DNA from: Ruminococcus sp.
GTDB taxonomy: Bacteria > Bacillota_A > Clostridia > Oscillospirales > Ruminococcaceae
Length of the DNA: 64,000 nt
Direction: 5' to 3'
Assembly (NCBI RefSeq): GCF_016283395.1
Contig: NZ_JAEEMU010000032.1
Coordinates: forward strand, 248,001-312,000
Each line of letters opens with the position of its first letter. The stretch's first letter is position 1. The notes beneath the pieces were generated by a model that was not told the DNA's origin, ran no database searches, and worked only from the letters and a program-made list of their open reading frames with translations. Position numbers and translations under genes: made by a program. Positions 24,781-32,975 of this stretch are shown one piece after another.

Positions 24781-26895
24781 ATGAATAGCAAGATCAAACA
24801 CAGCATAGCAGGCATATGTGCAGCAGCAGTTATCTGTAATCCAATCGCATCATCATCTGTAATATCTGGTGTCAAAGAAGATACTTTAGTCGCATCAGCA
24901 GCTGAAAGCGGAACTGTTCAAAAATCGGGAACATGGTCGGGATACGACTTGATATTCACCGATGATGTTGCAGGATTCAAGCTCTGCTATACTATCAATA
25001 ACAATCACGTGATCATCACAGGCTGCGAAACAAGCAAAGCTAATACAAAATTAAAAATACCTAAACAGATACAAGGAAAAGATGTAACAGCTGTTGCTGA
25101 TAATGCATTTCAGGGACAGACAAATATCACCGAGGTGTCGTTTTACGGAACCAATAATATATATTATACATATACTCAATTTGGCAGGGAGTTACATATT
25201 CTGCTTGCTTTTCAAAGCGGAAGCGCACTCTCGTATATAGGTGAAAGTGCATTTGAGGGCTGTACTAACCTTTCTCTTGTAAGGGTTGGTGATACAGAGC
25301 TTTCTGTAGGTAATTCGGCATTCAGCGGCTGTAATAATCTTACAGGTATTGATTTCTATAATTCATCAAATCGTACAATATCTCCTGTATATGGAGATAT
25401 AGGTTCATATGCATTTGAAAATACGGGACTTACGGCTTTCATACCGTCTAAATGCAATTCCATAGGTAAAGAGGCTTTTAATGAATGCAGCAGCCTACGA
25501 AATGTCGTCGTCACAACTTCAACTATTGGTAATAGGTGCTTCCAGAAGTGCGGAGCTCTGACTAATGTAAAGATCAAAGCGGAGTCTATCGGTGAATACA
25601 GCTTCAGCAGAGCATATAATGTATGTAGTGCTGAGCTCGATGTAAAGAAGATAGGTGCATATGCATTTTCTGGCTGTTCAAAACTGGAAAATCTTAAACT
25701 CACAAATACAGTAACTATCAGTAAGCACGCCTTTGAGAATTGTACTGAACTGAAAGTAATGGATCTGCCGAAAACCTTAACTACTGTCGGTGAGTTTGCA
25801 TTTTATAAGACTCCCAATCTGCGCACGCCTGTACTTTTCCTGAGAGAAAACGGTGAAAGCCTTTACATAGGCAGGGCAGCATTCAACACCTCTGGAGTAG
25901 AATATGTAGTACTCAGCGGAAATATTAAAGTTGATGACTACGCTTTCTTCCAGTGCAGTTTAAAAGGCGCAGTAGTTGAAGGCAATGTTGAACTGAACCA
26001 ATATGCTCTCGGATTTATTGACAGAGAAAACGTAGCACCGGGATTTGCTATTTACGGCGATGCTGATACAAACAAGTATGCCGAAGAACGTGGTGTTCCG
26101 TATATAAAGGCTGACAAGAGCCAGTCATATAATAAGATCATAAACGAGAACAAAACAAATTATAACGGTGCCCGTGACTTCCATAACCATAATGGCAGCT
26201 GTGCAGCTATTGTAATAACGCAGATGATGTACCTGAGAAATAAGATTGACATTTATGATTATATCCCGAGAGAATACAAAGGAAAAACCGTAAGAGGTCT
26301 TATAGATGTACCTGCATTTGCAGGAATAGACGAATACAGAGATCAATACCCTGAATTCAGCAAATTAACGGACAGAATAAATGAGATACAGGCTGACATG
26401 AACTACACTAATTATGTGAACTACGCTTATCAGCTGCCTCTTACTCCTGATAATATTGAAGGATACGCAAAACTGACTGAATACGGTCTTTCTTTCCCCG
26501 GTTACCTCAGGATCAGCACTCACAGACACGCAGTTGCTTGCTTCGGAATAGAAAAACTGGCTAAGCCAAGAACATTTGAAAATGCATACAAAGATCCGAG
26601 CATAGAGTATGATTACAGAATTATAACCTGTGATAACGGCTATATGTTCAGATTTGATGAAAACGAAAATCTTATCGCCCACGGATACGACAACCATACA
26701 AGCGATGATACCTTGATAGATGCTGAAGATACTTTTATTTACATACGTTCAAGTGACGGAAAATGCTATGAGCAGAGATATGATGATGCAGACAACGTTG
26801 ATACTGATGATAAAGTTAAGAAGTACAATGCTGAACAGATAACACTTGCTACGCTTCAACTCATACCTGCTTCAACTATTGAAAAGTATAAATAA
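24781..26895 (+). CDS. Secreted BspA-type leucine-rich-repeat protein with possible cysteine-peptidase-like C-terminus
   Basis: A 704-aa protein; the ATG at 24781 has AAGGAG ten bases upstream, while an earlier ATG would be one base from it. It has a signal peptide (about 1-38). About 85-440 holds BspA-type LRR_5 repeats (VADNAFQGQTNITEVSFYG, YIGESAFEGCTNLSLVRVG, SIGKEAFNECSSLRNVVV and so on). About 465-690 is a different domain with HNHNGSCAAIVITQMMYLR and later THRHAVACFGIE. This Cys followed much later by His recalls C39/C10-like papain-fold peptidases, but I cannot identify the family. It lacks LPxTG and dockerin, so it is probably secreted free. It may interact with a host or competitor surface. 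Confidence 0.75.
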   Translation: MNSKIKHSIAGICAAAVICNPIASSSVISGVKEDTLVASAAESGTVQKSGTWSGYDLIFTDDVAGFKLCYTINNNHVIITGCETSKANTKLKIPKQIQGKDVTAVADNAFQGQTNITEVSFYGTNNIYYTYTQFGRELHILLAFQSGSALSYIGESAFEGCTNLSLVRVGDTELSVGNSAFSGCNNLTGIDFYNSSNRTISPVYGDIGSYAFENTGLTAFIPSKCNSIGKEAFNECSSLRNVVVTTSTIGNRCFQKCGALTNVKIKAESIGEYSFSRAYNVCSAELDVKKIGAYAFSGCSKLENLKLTNTVTISKHAFENCTELKVMDLPKTLTTVGEFAFYKTPNLRTPVLFLRENGESLYIGRAAFNTSGVEYVVLSGNIKVDDYAFFQCSLKGAVVEGNVELNQYALGFIDRENVAPGFAIYGDADTNKYAEERGVPYIKADKSQSYNKIINENKTNYNGARDFHNHNGSCAAIVITQMMYLRNKIDIYDYIPREYKGKTVRGLIDVPAFAGIDEYRDQYPEFSKLTDRINEIQADMNYTNYVNYAYQLPLTPDNIEGYAKLTEYGLSFPGYLRISTHRHAVACFGIEKLAKPRTFENAYKDPSIEYDYRIITCDNGYMFRFDENENLIAHGYDNHTSDDTLIDAEDTFIYIRSSDGKCYEQRYDDADNVDTDDKVKKYNAEQITLATLQLIPASTIEKYK

Positions 26896-26925
26896 AACAC
26901 ATTTCCCTGAATAGTTATATAGACT

Positions 26926-26950
26926 GCGCCGCTTAATGCGGCGTGTTCTA
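26926..26950 (+). terminator. Terminator after LRR protein gene
   Basis: GCGCCGC, TTAAT loop, GCGGCGT (26926-26944), followed by GTTCTATTATT. Confidence 0.65.
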
Positions 26951-27029
26951 TTATTCATGATTTGTAAATATATTTTATTATTTAGGTGAAGAAAAAATTG
27001 ATATCAAGCATATGCAGATGTGCAAAGTC

Positions 27030-27058
27030 TTTACTTTCATAAGAGTCTATGATATAAT
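27030..27058 (+). promoter_or_regulatory. Promoter of ImmA/IrrE gene
   Basis: TTTACT (27030-27035), 17-base spacer, TATAAT (27053-27058). GATATAATTT followed by AGTAGGAA is shared with the promoter at 29322-29350, suggesting common control. Confidence 0.65.
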
Positions 27059-27132
27059 TTAAGTAGGAAATACGTTTAAGCTCTCTGGGGATAATAAGGG
27101 CACGGTTTAAGAAAAATGAAGTTTTTGATGTT

Positions 27133-27227
27133 GATTACGAATTCTGAAAAAAATAAATTTCAAAAGGGCGTAAAAAGTGGCACTTTTTGAGTGTTTTGGG
27201 AAAAGAATTTTTTGAAAATTCGTAATC
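27133..27227 (+). promoter_or_regulatory. Nested inverted repeats in leader of ImmA/IrrE gene
   Basis: GATTACGAATT (27133-27143) pairs exactly with AATTCGTAATC (27217-27227). Inside this lies AAAAAGTG-G-CACTTTTT. The leader between promoter and start is about 215 bases, long enough for RNA-based control, or the arms may be protein-binding sites. Confidence 0.5.
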
Positions 27228-27279
27228 GCTTCTGAAAAATTAAATGATAGGCAGTGTATCAAGTTAGGGGGATCGGTGT

Positions 27280-29172
27280 ATGGCTTGCTATCAGAACTTA
27301 AAAGATTACCTGCAACACGAACAAATTAAGCTCATTGAAGGAGCAATTACGAAGCATCAAAATAATGATGCGGACATAAATGGAAATACTCATATCGAGT
27401 CTCTTTACTGCACAGATGACGAGCGCAGTAATCAGAAAATGGAGCTCGTGGTTTCAGTTGCCTGCAATGATACTGCTTCTGAAAAGCAGTATTACAGAGT
27501 CATTCTTTTCGGAAGTCTTGACTTGAAGCTTAAGGATATTCGGGTTATAGAAGTAGGCGAGTGTGACAAGAGTGATATTCGTGATGATGAATTGCTAAAC
27601 CATTTCATTCTTCCTGACGTAAGGGCAGAAGACTTAGAACGCATAGGCAATGAACTCTTTTCTTATTATAGTATGTTTGCTGGCATGAACGGGTACGGAC
27701 TGTCATTAGGTAAGATCATCAGCAACATGAATGCTCCGATTTTCTTTGCCGACCTTCCTGATGACTGCCTCGGAAGAATCAACCTTGTTGAGGCTGACAT
27801 CAAAACTTATCATTATGATATAGAAACTCAGCAGCTTCAAGAGGTCAGTGGTCACGCTAAGCCTGGGGTTATCCTTTTAAACAAGAAAAAATACTATGAC
27901 GATCAGGACGGTGAGCTTCTAATAACTATAGCTCATGAGTTAGTACATTGGCAGTTCCATCAGAAGTTTTTTAAGCTCCTGGTATTGTTAGGCACAGACT
28001 CTGATACTATGAACTGTAAAGCGAAGCCTGTGATAATCTCTGACAGTATGACTGATATTGAGAAAGCCCTGCGTATTGCGGAATGGCAGGCGAATTCCCT
28101 TGCAATGAGGCTTGCTATCCCTTCAAGCACTGTTGATGCCGTTAACAATGAGATTGCCAATGATCCGTCTACATACTACGAAAATTCTGGAGATAGAATG
28201 CAGGCTTGTGTAATAAAGTTTGCAAAAATCTACGGTGTATCCTGCTTTGTGGCAAAGGCGCGTATGCGGCAGTTGGGATATGACTTTGTTGACGGTACTA
28301 TTCTGGAACACGAAGAAAACGGAAAGAAGATTCAGCATGCCCCGTTCTATTTTCAGCCTGGGACTCTTAAAGATAACGAGACATATGTGATATACCCTAA
28401 AGACTATAAGAAGCTGGTGCAAGAGAATAAAGATTTCGCTGCGCTTATAAGCTCAGGAAACTACATTTACCTCGGGTATGTTGTATGCAGGCTCAATGAA
28501 AAATATATCGATGTTGTCTTTGATACTGATAGCGTTGAATTTGTTCTCTCTGACTTTGCCCGTAATCATGCTGATGAGTGCTGCATAAAGTTTTGTTTAA
28601 AAGATAAAAATGCTGAAAACTATTATTCGCAATATCTTCATAGAGAATACTTGTGCAAGGAAGAGTTCTCAGAAACAAGTGAGTATTATTATAATAAGAA
28701 AACAAACGGACTTTCATCTCTTATAGAACATATGATAGAAGATGAAATTGAAAAAGAAGACAAAAAGGGCGTTGAGCTTATCCATAAAATGGAGGCAAAA
28801 GGAATTAAAGAGTTTCCTGAAATATTTACATATATTATGGATAAAGCCTCAAAGCCTCGCTTAACAAAGGCTGAAGTAGCTGAGGTCTTAGGTTGTAGTG
28901 ACAAAACTATTCAGAATTATCGAAACGGTCAACAAGTGCCGGATAATATTGATACAGTTATGCTTATATGTTTAGCGTGTAAAACGAGTCCTAAAGTAAG
29001 CACATTACTTATAGAAAAAACAGTTGGTGGTATACCTGATATAGGCTTGCAAAAGACAGCGTATAAGTTTTTGCTCAAGTATACAGATACTTCTCTCAAA
29101 TATTGGAATATGATGCTTGATGAATTTGAATTGCCACACATTAAGCAATTTAGCGAAAAGCAACAAAAATAA
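27280..29172 (+). CDS. ImmA/IrrE-family metalloprotease with C-terminal HTH
   Basis: A 630-aa protein. The zinc site HELVH is at 219-223 in TIAHELVHWQFH; the IAEWQANSLAMRLAIP helix further on supplies the third ligand (Glu), as in ImmA/IrrE. The C-terminal region (about 525-575, LTKAEVAEVLGCSDKTIQNYRNG) is an XRE-like HTH, so the usual HTH-then-protease order is reversed. The first 170 residues and about 330-500 are unassigned. ImmA proteases cleave element repressors after DNA damage or when signalled; here it may de-repress the integrase side of the element. The start is supported by GGGGG and GGTG stretches. Confidence 0.82.
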   Translation: MACYQNLKDYLQHEQIKLIEGAITKHQNNDADINGNTHIESLYCTDDERSNQKMELVVSVACNDTASEKQYYRVILFGSLDLKLKDIRVIEVGECDKSDIRDDELLNHFILPDVRAEDLERIGNELFSYYSMFAGMNGYGLSLGKIISNMNAPIFFADLPDDCLGRINLVEADIKTYHYDIETQQLQEVSGHAKPGVILLNKKKYYDDQDGELLITIAHELVHWQFHQKFFKLLVLLGTDSDTMNCKAKPVIISDSMTDIEKALRIAEWQANSLAMRLAIPSSTVDAVNNEIANDPSTYYENSGDRMQACVIKFAKIYGVSCFVAKARMRQLGYDFVDGTILEHEENGKKIQHAPFYFQPGTLKDNETYVIYPKDYKKLVQENKDFAALISSGNYIYLGYVVCRLNEKYIDVVFDTDSVEFVLSDFARNHADECCIKFCLKDKNAENYYSQYLHREYLCKEEFSETSEYYYNKKTNGLSSLIEHMIEDEIEKEDKKGVELIHKMEAKGIKEFPEIFTYIMDKASKPRLTKAEVAEVLGCSDKTIQNYRNGQQVPDNIDTVMLICLACKTSPKVSTLLIEKTVGGIPDIGLQKTAYKFLLKYTDTSLKYWNMMLDEFELPHIKQFSEKQQK

Positions 29173-29205
29173 GACAATTTTGTTTATAAAGATTGTAGGT
29201 ATGAC

Positions 29206-29286
29206 GAGGAAATGAGATTTCCTCTTTTATAACAGAATATAGCCATAAAATCCTCATGTGTATTTAATACATGAGGATTTTTGTTT
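29206..29286 (+). terminator. Two consecutive terminators
   Basis: GAGGAAAT-GAG-ATTTCCTC then TTTTAT (29206-29228), and AAATCCTCATGT with ACATGAGGATTT (29248-29259 with 29269-29280) then TTGTTTG. They insulate the protease gene from the ATPase gene. Confidence 0.8.
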
Positions 29287-29306
29287 GTATTACGGGATTT
29301 GTGGTA

Positions 29307-29372
29307 GGAAATTCCGATTTCTTGGAAAAGGCGTTCATATCTGATATAATTTCCATAGTAGGAAGTAATTCC
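29307..29372 (+). promoter_or_regulatory. Promoter of ATPase gene flanked by GGAA/TTCC palindromes
   Basis: TTGGAA (29322-29327), 17-base spacer, TATAAT (29345-29350). GGAAATTCC (29307-29315) lies upstream of the -35 box, TTCC-ATAGTA-GGAA (29351-29364) just after the -10 box, and GGAAGTAATTCC (29361-29372) overlaps it. These are good candidates for repressor operators. Confidence 0.55.
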
Positions 29373-29403
29373 TCAATATTTTAGACAACAGGAGGTTTTA
29401 CAA

Positions 29404-32400
29404 ATGTATGAGTCATTTGAAGAGGTTGCAATGGGCATTTCACGTGACGATCTCGATTTCAGTAGATTGGTCGGAAAACATAAAGAGGAACTGGCTGCTA
29501 TAGTAGGAGAGCTTTCAGACATTAAAGCTGCTGAGCAGTGTGCTGAAAAAATGGAGGCACTTCGCTTAGAGGTCACCGAAGCAGTGCGTGCGGAATTTAC
29601 GCTTGAGGAAGGAAACAGACTCTTAGAGTCGTCGCCGTTTCTCAGTGAAGCTATTGAACTTGATGGCTATGTATTTGACGGGGCAAGTTTCATTTATCAT
29701 AAGGTCAAAAAGGATCCAGCCTACGATGAAAAGCATCTGGAGCTGAATCCATATAATGAGCATTGGCAGCTACAATGCAAAACAAAGGGACCGACGTTTA
29801 TCTCCGCTGTCAAAGTCACTGGCTGCCTTATTGTTGCAGCTTCGGGACCGGGAATTTGCTATGCATATTTGATCATGATAAAAGGCCGAGCGCGCCCATT
29901 GGTCTTTTTCGATGGTGACTTGAGTGACAGGAAAATAGTTTCAGAGTTACAGCTCGAGGATACGTCGCTTCGACCCAAATATGTTGCTGAGGCGTTTCGA
30001 CGTTCACTTCTTATGTGTTCGGCGGTGTACTTTTATTCGCCTCCTATGCATGATGGCTGGTGTTTGACTCCAAGAGGGGATTGTAAGTTTTGCTCATCTG
30101 AGTACGATAATCTTCTCTTCAAACGTCTGTATAAAGAAAAGGGAATGCGTAACGTTTATAACGATATTATTCTCTATAAATCAAATCGCACATTCAATGA
30201 AGTTGCAGCCGACTATAACAGACTGCTTTCGGATACTCTTCCCGTAAAGGTCTGTACAGTGATCTCAGCTATGAGTCGTCTGTTGCCACAATTTCAGGAA
30301 GAGGGGCTTGTTCAAGACAGGCTTTGGGTTGTTGAGACTTCTGACGATGCAACTGCAAAAGATATGACAGCTGGACTACAGAACAGAAATCATCGTTCTA
30401 TTGAAGTATTGTTTTCCTCAAAAAGAATTCTTTATATCGAGGAACAAATCAAGAGGTATGTTGATTGTGTAATGATCATTCGGCATTCTTCTGCAATAGG
30501 CTCGAAATACAAATTAGAGAACATACAAGAGTTGTTATCTGAGTTTTTTGCAAACTCTTATGTTGATGATTCGGTTAACCGTATGGTGCCGGTACTGATT
30601 ATCGATAACGCTGGTGTTTTGTCTGAAGAATTGTCTATACATCAGCTATCACTAACCGAGCGTGTTCAAATTGAAAATCTTGAACAGGTTCAGAAGTTGT
30701 TGGGAGAACTCGACTATCATATCGTGAAAAATGCTGAGAAAAATCCTGGTGCGGTTAAGCAGCGCATAAAAGCAGTGATAACTGCAGCAAAGAAAATGGC
30801 AGCGACGCTTCCGAGGAGAAGTCAGAGTAACTCGGCAGTAATGTTTCTTTCTACAGCTATTCTGCTGAAGGAAGGCGGCATTCTGACTGAGGCTGATATA
30901 CAAGCTATGCTTCAATGGCTTTGCAATGAGGTCAAGGAAAGAACGTCTTTTAGCCGCTATAATGCCAAAACAATGGGTGCTGTAGCAAGCACGGCAATAA
31001 GTACTGGAAAAATAGATATAGGTTTAGAGGTCGGACCGCCTTTCTGGACTCCTGATAAGGCTATGATTTCAAGTGATGGTTCATTCTGTTTAACGGAGGA
31101 TCTTTTCAGTGATGAAATTTACTCTAATTCAGATGTTCCAGTAGGTATAAATAAGGCAAAGGAGGATTTAATATCCGATGGTGACTTACTGACGTATCCG
31201 AACTCTAAGGATGAACAGAGAATCTGGAAGGTTCAAACTGAAGACAGTAGTAAGAAACCAAGGCGATTTTTAACGTTCTCAAGAGATTGGCTTTCTCAGG
31301 AAGCAAATCTCGTCATTGATGAGAAAGTTGCATCGGATAAATTCCACAAGCTTGATGAGCATATTGATAATTTCTTCCGATTTGTTAAGCACGAGCGGTT
31401 AGATATGTATGCTGGTCAGGTGATAACGGATTACAAACACGGTACTCCGTTCATCGCTGTGACTGGTGCTCCTGGTTCAGGCAAGACAGACTGGATGATG
31501 CAGCAGGTCGTTCAGAGGGTAAAGAGTGATGATGTTGTCATTGTTCTTGATCCGACGAATGCTTTCCTGAAGGAAGAACTGCTTGCACATAATATTCCGG
31601 AAGAAATAATCGCTAAACATTTCGAATTCTGGGATTTATCGACGCAAGGCTGGCCTGTAAATATTATGGACTTTGATGACTGTGAAAATACAGCTCAGCG
31701 TGTGCAAAAACTGTCGAGCCTTCTGATATCAGGATTGCATCTGACGGGACCAAATCAGAAATTCATTCTTGTTGATAAAGTGACTGAATTGCTTGAAAAA
31801 AATCAAATAAGCACTATTTCTGAACTTGCCGTATTACCGGCTGCATTCGACAAGAACGACGATGAAAAGAAGCTGGCTATAAAGCTGAGGGCACTTTTCA
31901 GTATAGTAAATATGCAGCAGAATACAGCATTGAGTTGGGGCGACCGTCTCTCTGCTAAGGGAAAAGTCCTGGTCATTTCAAGCGGAAATGCTGCTATTAA
32001 TCCTATGGTGAATACCTTTGATATATTGCTCGACACTTTGTATTCTTATAAGGACAAGAACAGGAACGGTAAGATGACTGTGATACTTGACGAGGTTCAG
32101 ACTTTTAACCATGGTAAAAAAAGTACTCTTGTCAGCATACTCAGCAGAGTAAGAAAGCTTGATATATCCGTTATTCTCGCATCGCAGGACTATATGAATG
32201 AAAGTCTTGCAACGGTTTATAAATACTGCGGCACACATATACTCTTTAGACCTCTTGGCGAAGAGTGCGTAAAGGCTGTAGCCAAGTTCACAAAGCTTGA
32301 TGAAGATGTCATCAGGACACTTCCTGACTTTCACTGTGCTGTCATTGGGGATGTTTATAGTACGTATTATGGAACGAATGTTAAACTTGAAACGGCTTTT

Positions 32401-32577
32401 TTAGGTATTACATACCGTCCTTCGTATGATATGGACAGCCTTCCTGATGAAAAAGCGATAAATAATCAAGCTGTAAACTATAAAGTGTACGTTGATGTCA
32501 AGACAGTACGAGCTGCAACACCTGCGACAAACGAGCTGAAAAATCCTGTTTTGAAGAAATTTAATTTGAAAAGGTGA
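29404..32577 (+). CDS. Large P-loop ATPase of mobile element (HerA/VirB4-like C-terminus)
   Basis: A 1057-aa protein with a good ribosome site (AGGAGG). The C-terminal 400 residues contain Walker A GAPGSGKT (688-695), Walker B VILDEVQT (about 892-899), a RVRKLDISVILASQD sensor segment and FHCAVIGD near the end, the arrangement of HerA/FtsK/VirB4-type DNA or protein pumps. The first 650 residues are unassigned. They include an early charged helical part, a GPTFISAVKVTG core segment and a Cys cluster GWCLTPRGDCKFC that could hold a metal. It may be the coupling or DNA-translocating protein for the small relaxase, or a defence-type ATPase. There are no other conjugation genes nearby. Confidence 0.65.
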   Translation: MYESFEEVAMGISRDDLDFSRLVGKHKEELAAIVGELSDIKAAEQCAEKMEALRLEVTEAVRAEFTLEEGNRLLESSPFLSEAIELDGYVFDGASFIYHKVKKDPAYDEKHLELNPYNEHWQLQCKTKGPTFISAVKVTGCLIVAASGPGICYAYLIMIKGRARPLVFFDGDLSDRKIVSELQLEDTSLRPKYVAEAFRRSLLMCSAVYFYSPPMHDGWCLTPRGDCKFCSSEYDNLLFKRLYKEKGMRNVYNDIILYKSNRTFNEVAADYNRLLSDTLPVKVCTVISAMSRLLPQFQEEGLVQDRLWVVETSDDATAKDMTAGLQNRNHRSIEVLFSSKRILYIEEQIKRYVDCVMIIRHSSAIGSKYKLENIQELLSEFFANSYVDDSVNRMVPVLIIDNAGVLSEELSIHQLSLTERVQIENLEQVQKLLGELDYHIVKNAEKNPGAVKQRIKAVITAAKKMAATLPRRSQSNSAVMFLSTAILLKEGGILTEADIQAMLQWLCNEVKERTSFSRYNAKTMGAVASTAISTGKIDIGLEVGPPFWTPDKAMISSDGSFCLTEDLFSDEIYSNSDVPVGINKAKEDLISDGDLLTYPNSKDEQRIWKVQTEDSSKKPRRFLTFSRDWLSQEANLVIDEKVASDKFHKLDEHIDNFFRFVKHERLDMYAGQVITDYKHGTPFIAVTGAPGSGKTDWMMQQVVQRVKSDDVVIVLDPTNAFLKEELLAHNIPEEIIAKHFEFWDLSTQGWPVNIMDFDDCENTAQRVQKLSSLLISGLHLTGPNQKFILVDKVTELLEKNQISTISELAVLPAAFDKNDDEKKLAIKLRALFSIVNMQQNTALSWGDRLSAKGKVLVISSGNAAINPMVNTFDILLDTLYSYKDKNRNGKMTVILDEVQTFNHGKKSTLVSILSRVRKLDISVILASQDYMNESLATVYKYCGTHILFRPLGEECVKAVAKFTKLDEDVIRTLPDFHCAVIGDVYSTYYGTNVKLETAFLGITYRPSYDMDSLPDEKAINNQAVNYKVYVDVKTVRAATPATNELKNPVLKKFNLKR

Positions 32578-32597
32578 TAATGCTATTTAAATGAACT

Positions 32598-32676
32598 GCA
32601 CATATCTGCAAGTAGCAGATATGTGCGGAAAATGATAATCAAGAAATTCGTTATCCCCGTAAAGGAGATAACGAAT
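32598..32676 (+). promoter_or_regulatory. Two strong hairpins before excisionase gene
   Basis: GCACATATCTGC with GCAGATATGTGC (32598-32609, 32615-32626; five-base loop) and ATTCGTTATC with GATAACGAAT (32646-32655, 32667-32676). Both stems are exact. The loop of the second holds AAAGG, resembling a ribosome site. They may be a recombination-directionality site, an attenuator or a transfer-origin structure. Confidence 0.55.
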
Positions 32677-32703
32677 ATATATAACGAAAAGGAGAAGATC
32701 ATA

Positions 32704-32949
32704 ATGAATGAAAATGTTAAAACAATCGAGAATATTCCCGTAATGCTGGGAATCAAGGAAACCGCTAAGAACTTCGGTATTGCCGAGCACCATGCACGTC
32801 AGCTTGCACTGCAGGGACTTGTAAAGGCAACACGTGCAGGTAAGAAGATACTGATAAATCAGCAAAGTGTGGCTGACTATTTCAATAGCTGCACTTTGAG
32901 TACAACTGATATTGCGGTTGTTAAGCCTATCCCGTTCATTATCAGATGA
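32704..32949 (+). CDS. Excisionase-type DNA-binding protein
   Basis: An 81-aa protein from the ATG at 32704 (AAAGGAG upstream). The centre, MLGIKETAKNFGIAEHHARQLA followed by GLVKATRAGKKILINQQSVADYF, is a MerR/excisionase-type winged HTH as in Tn916-family Xis. It should bind the element ends and steer the integrase towards excision. It lies 26 bases before the integrase. Confidence 0.82.
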   Translation: MNENVKTIENIPVMLGIKETAKNFGIAEHHARQLALQGLVKATRAGKKILINQQSVADYFNSCTLSTTDIAVVKPIPFIIR

Positions 32950-32975
32950 TGAACAACTGATATCGAGGCGATAAA

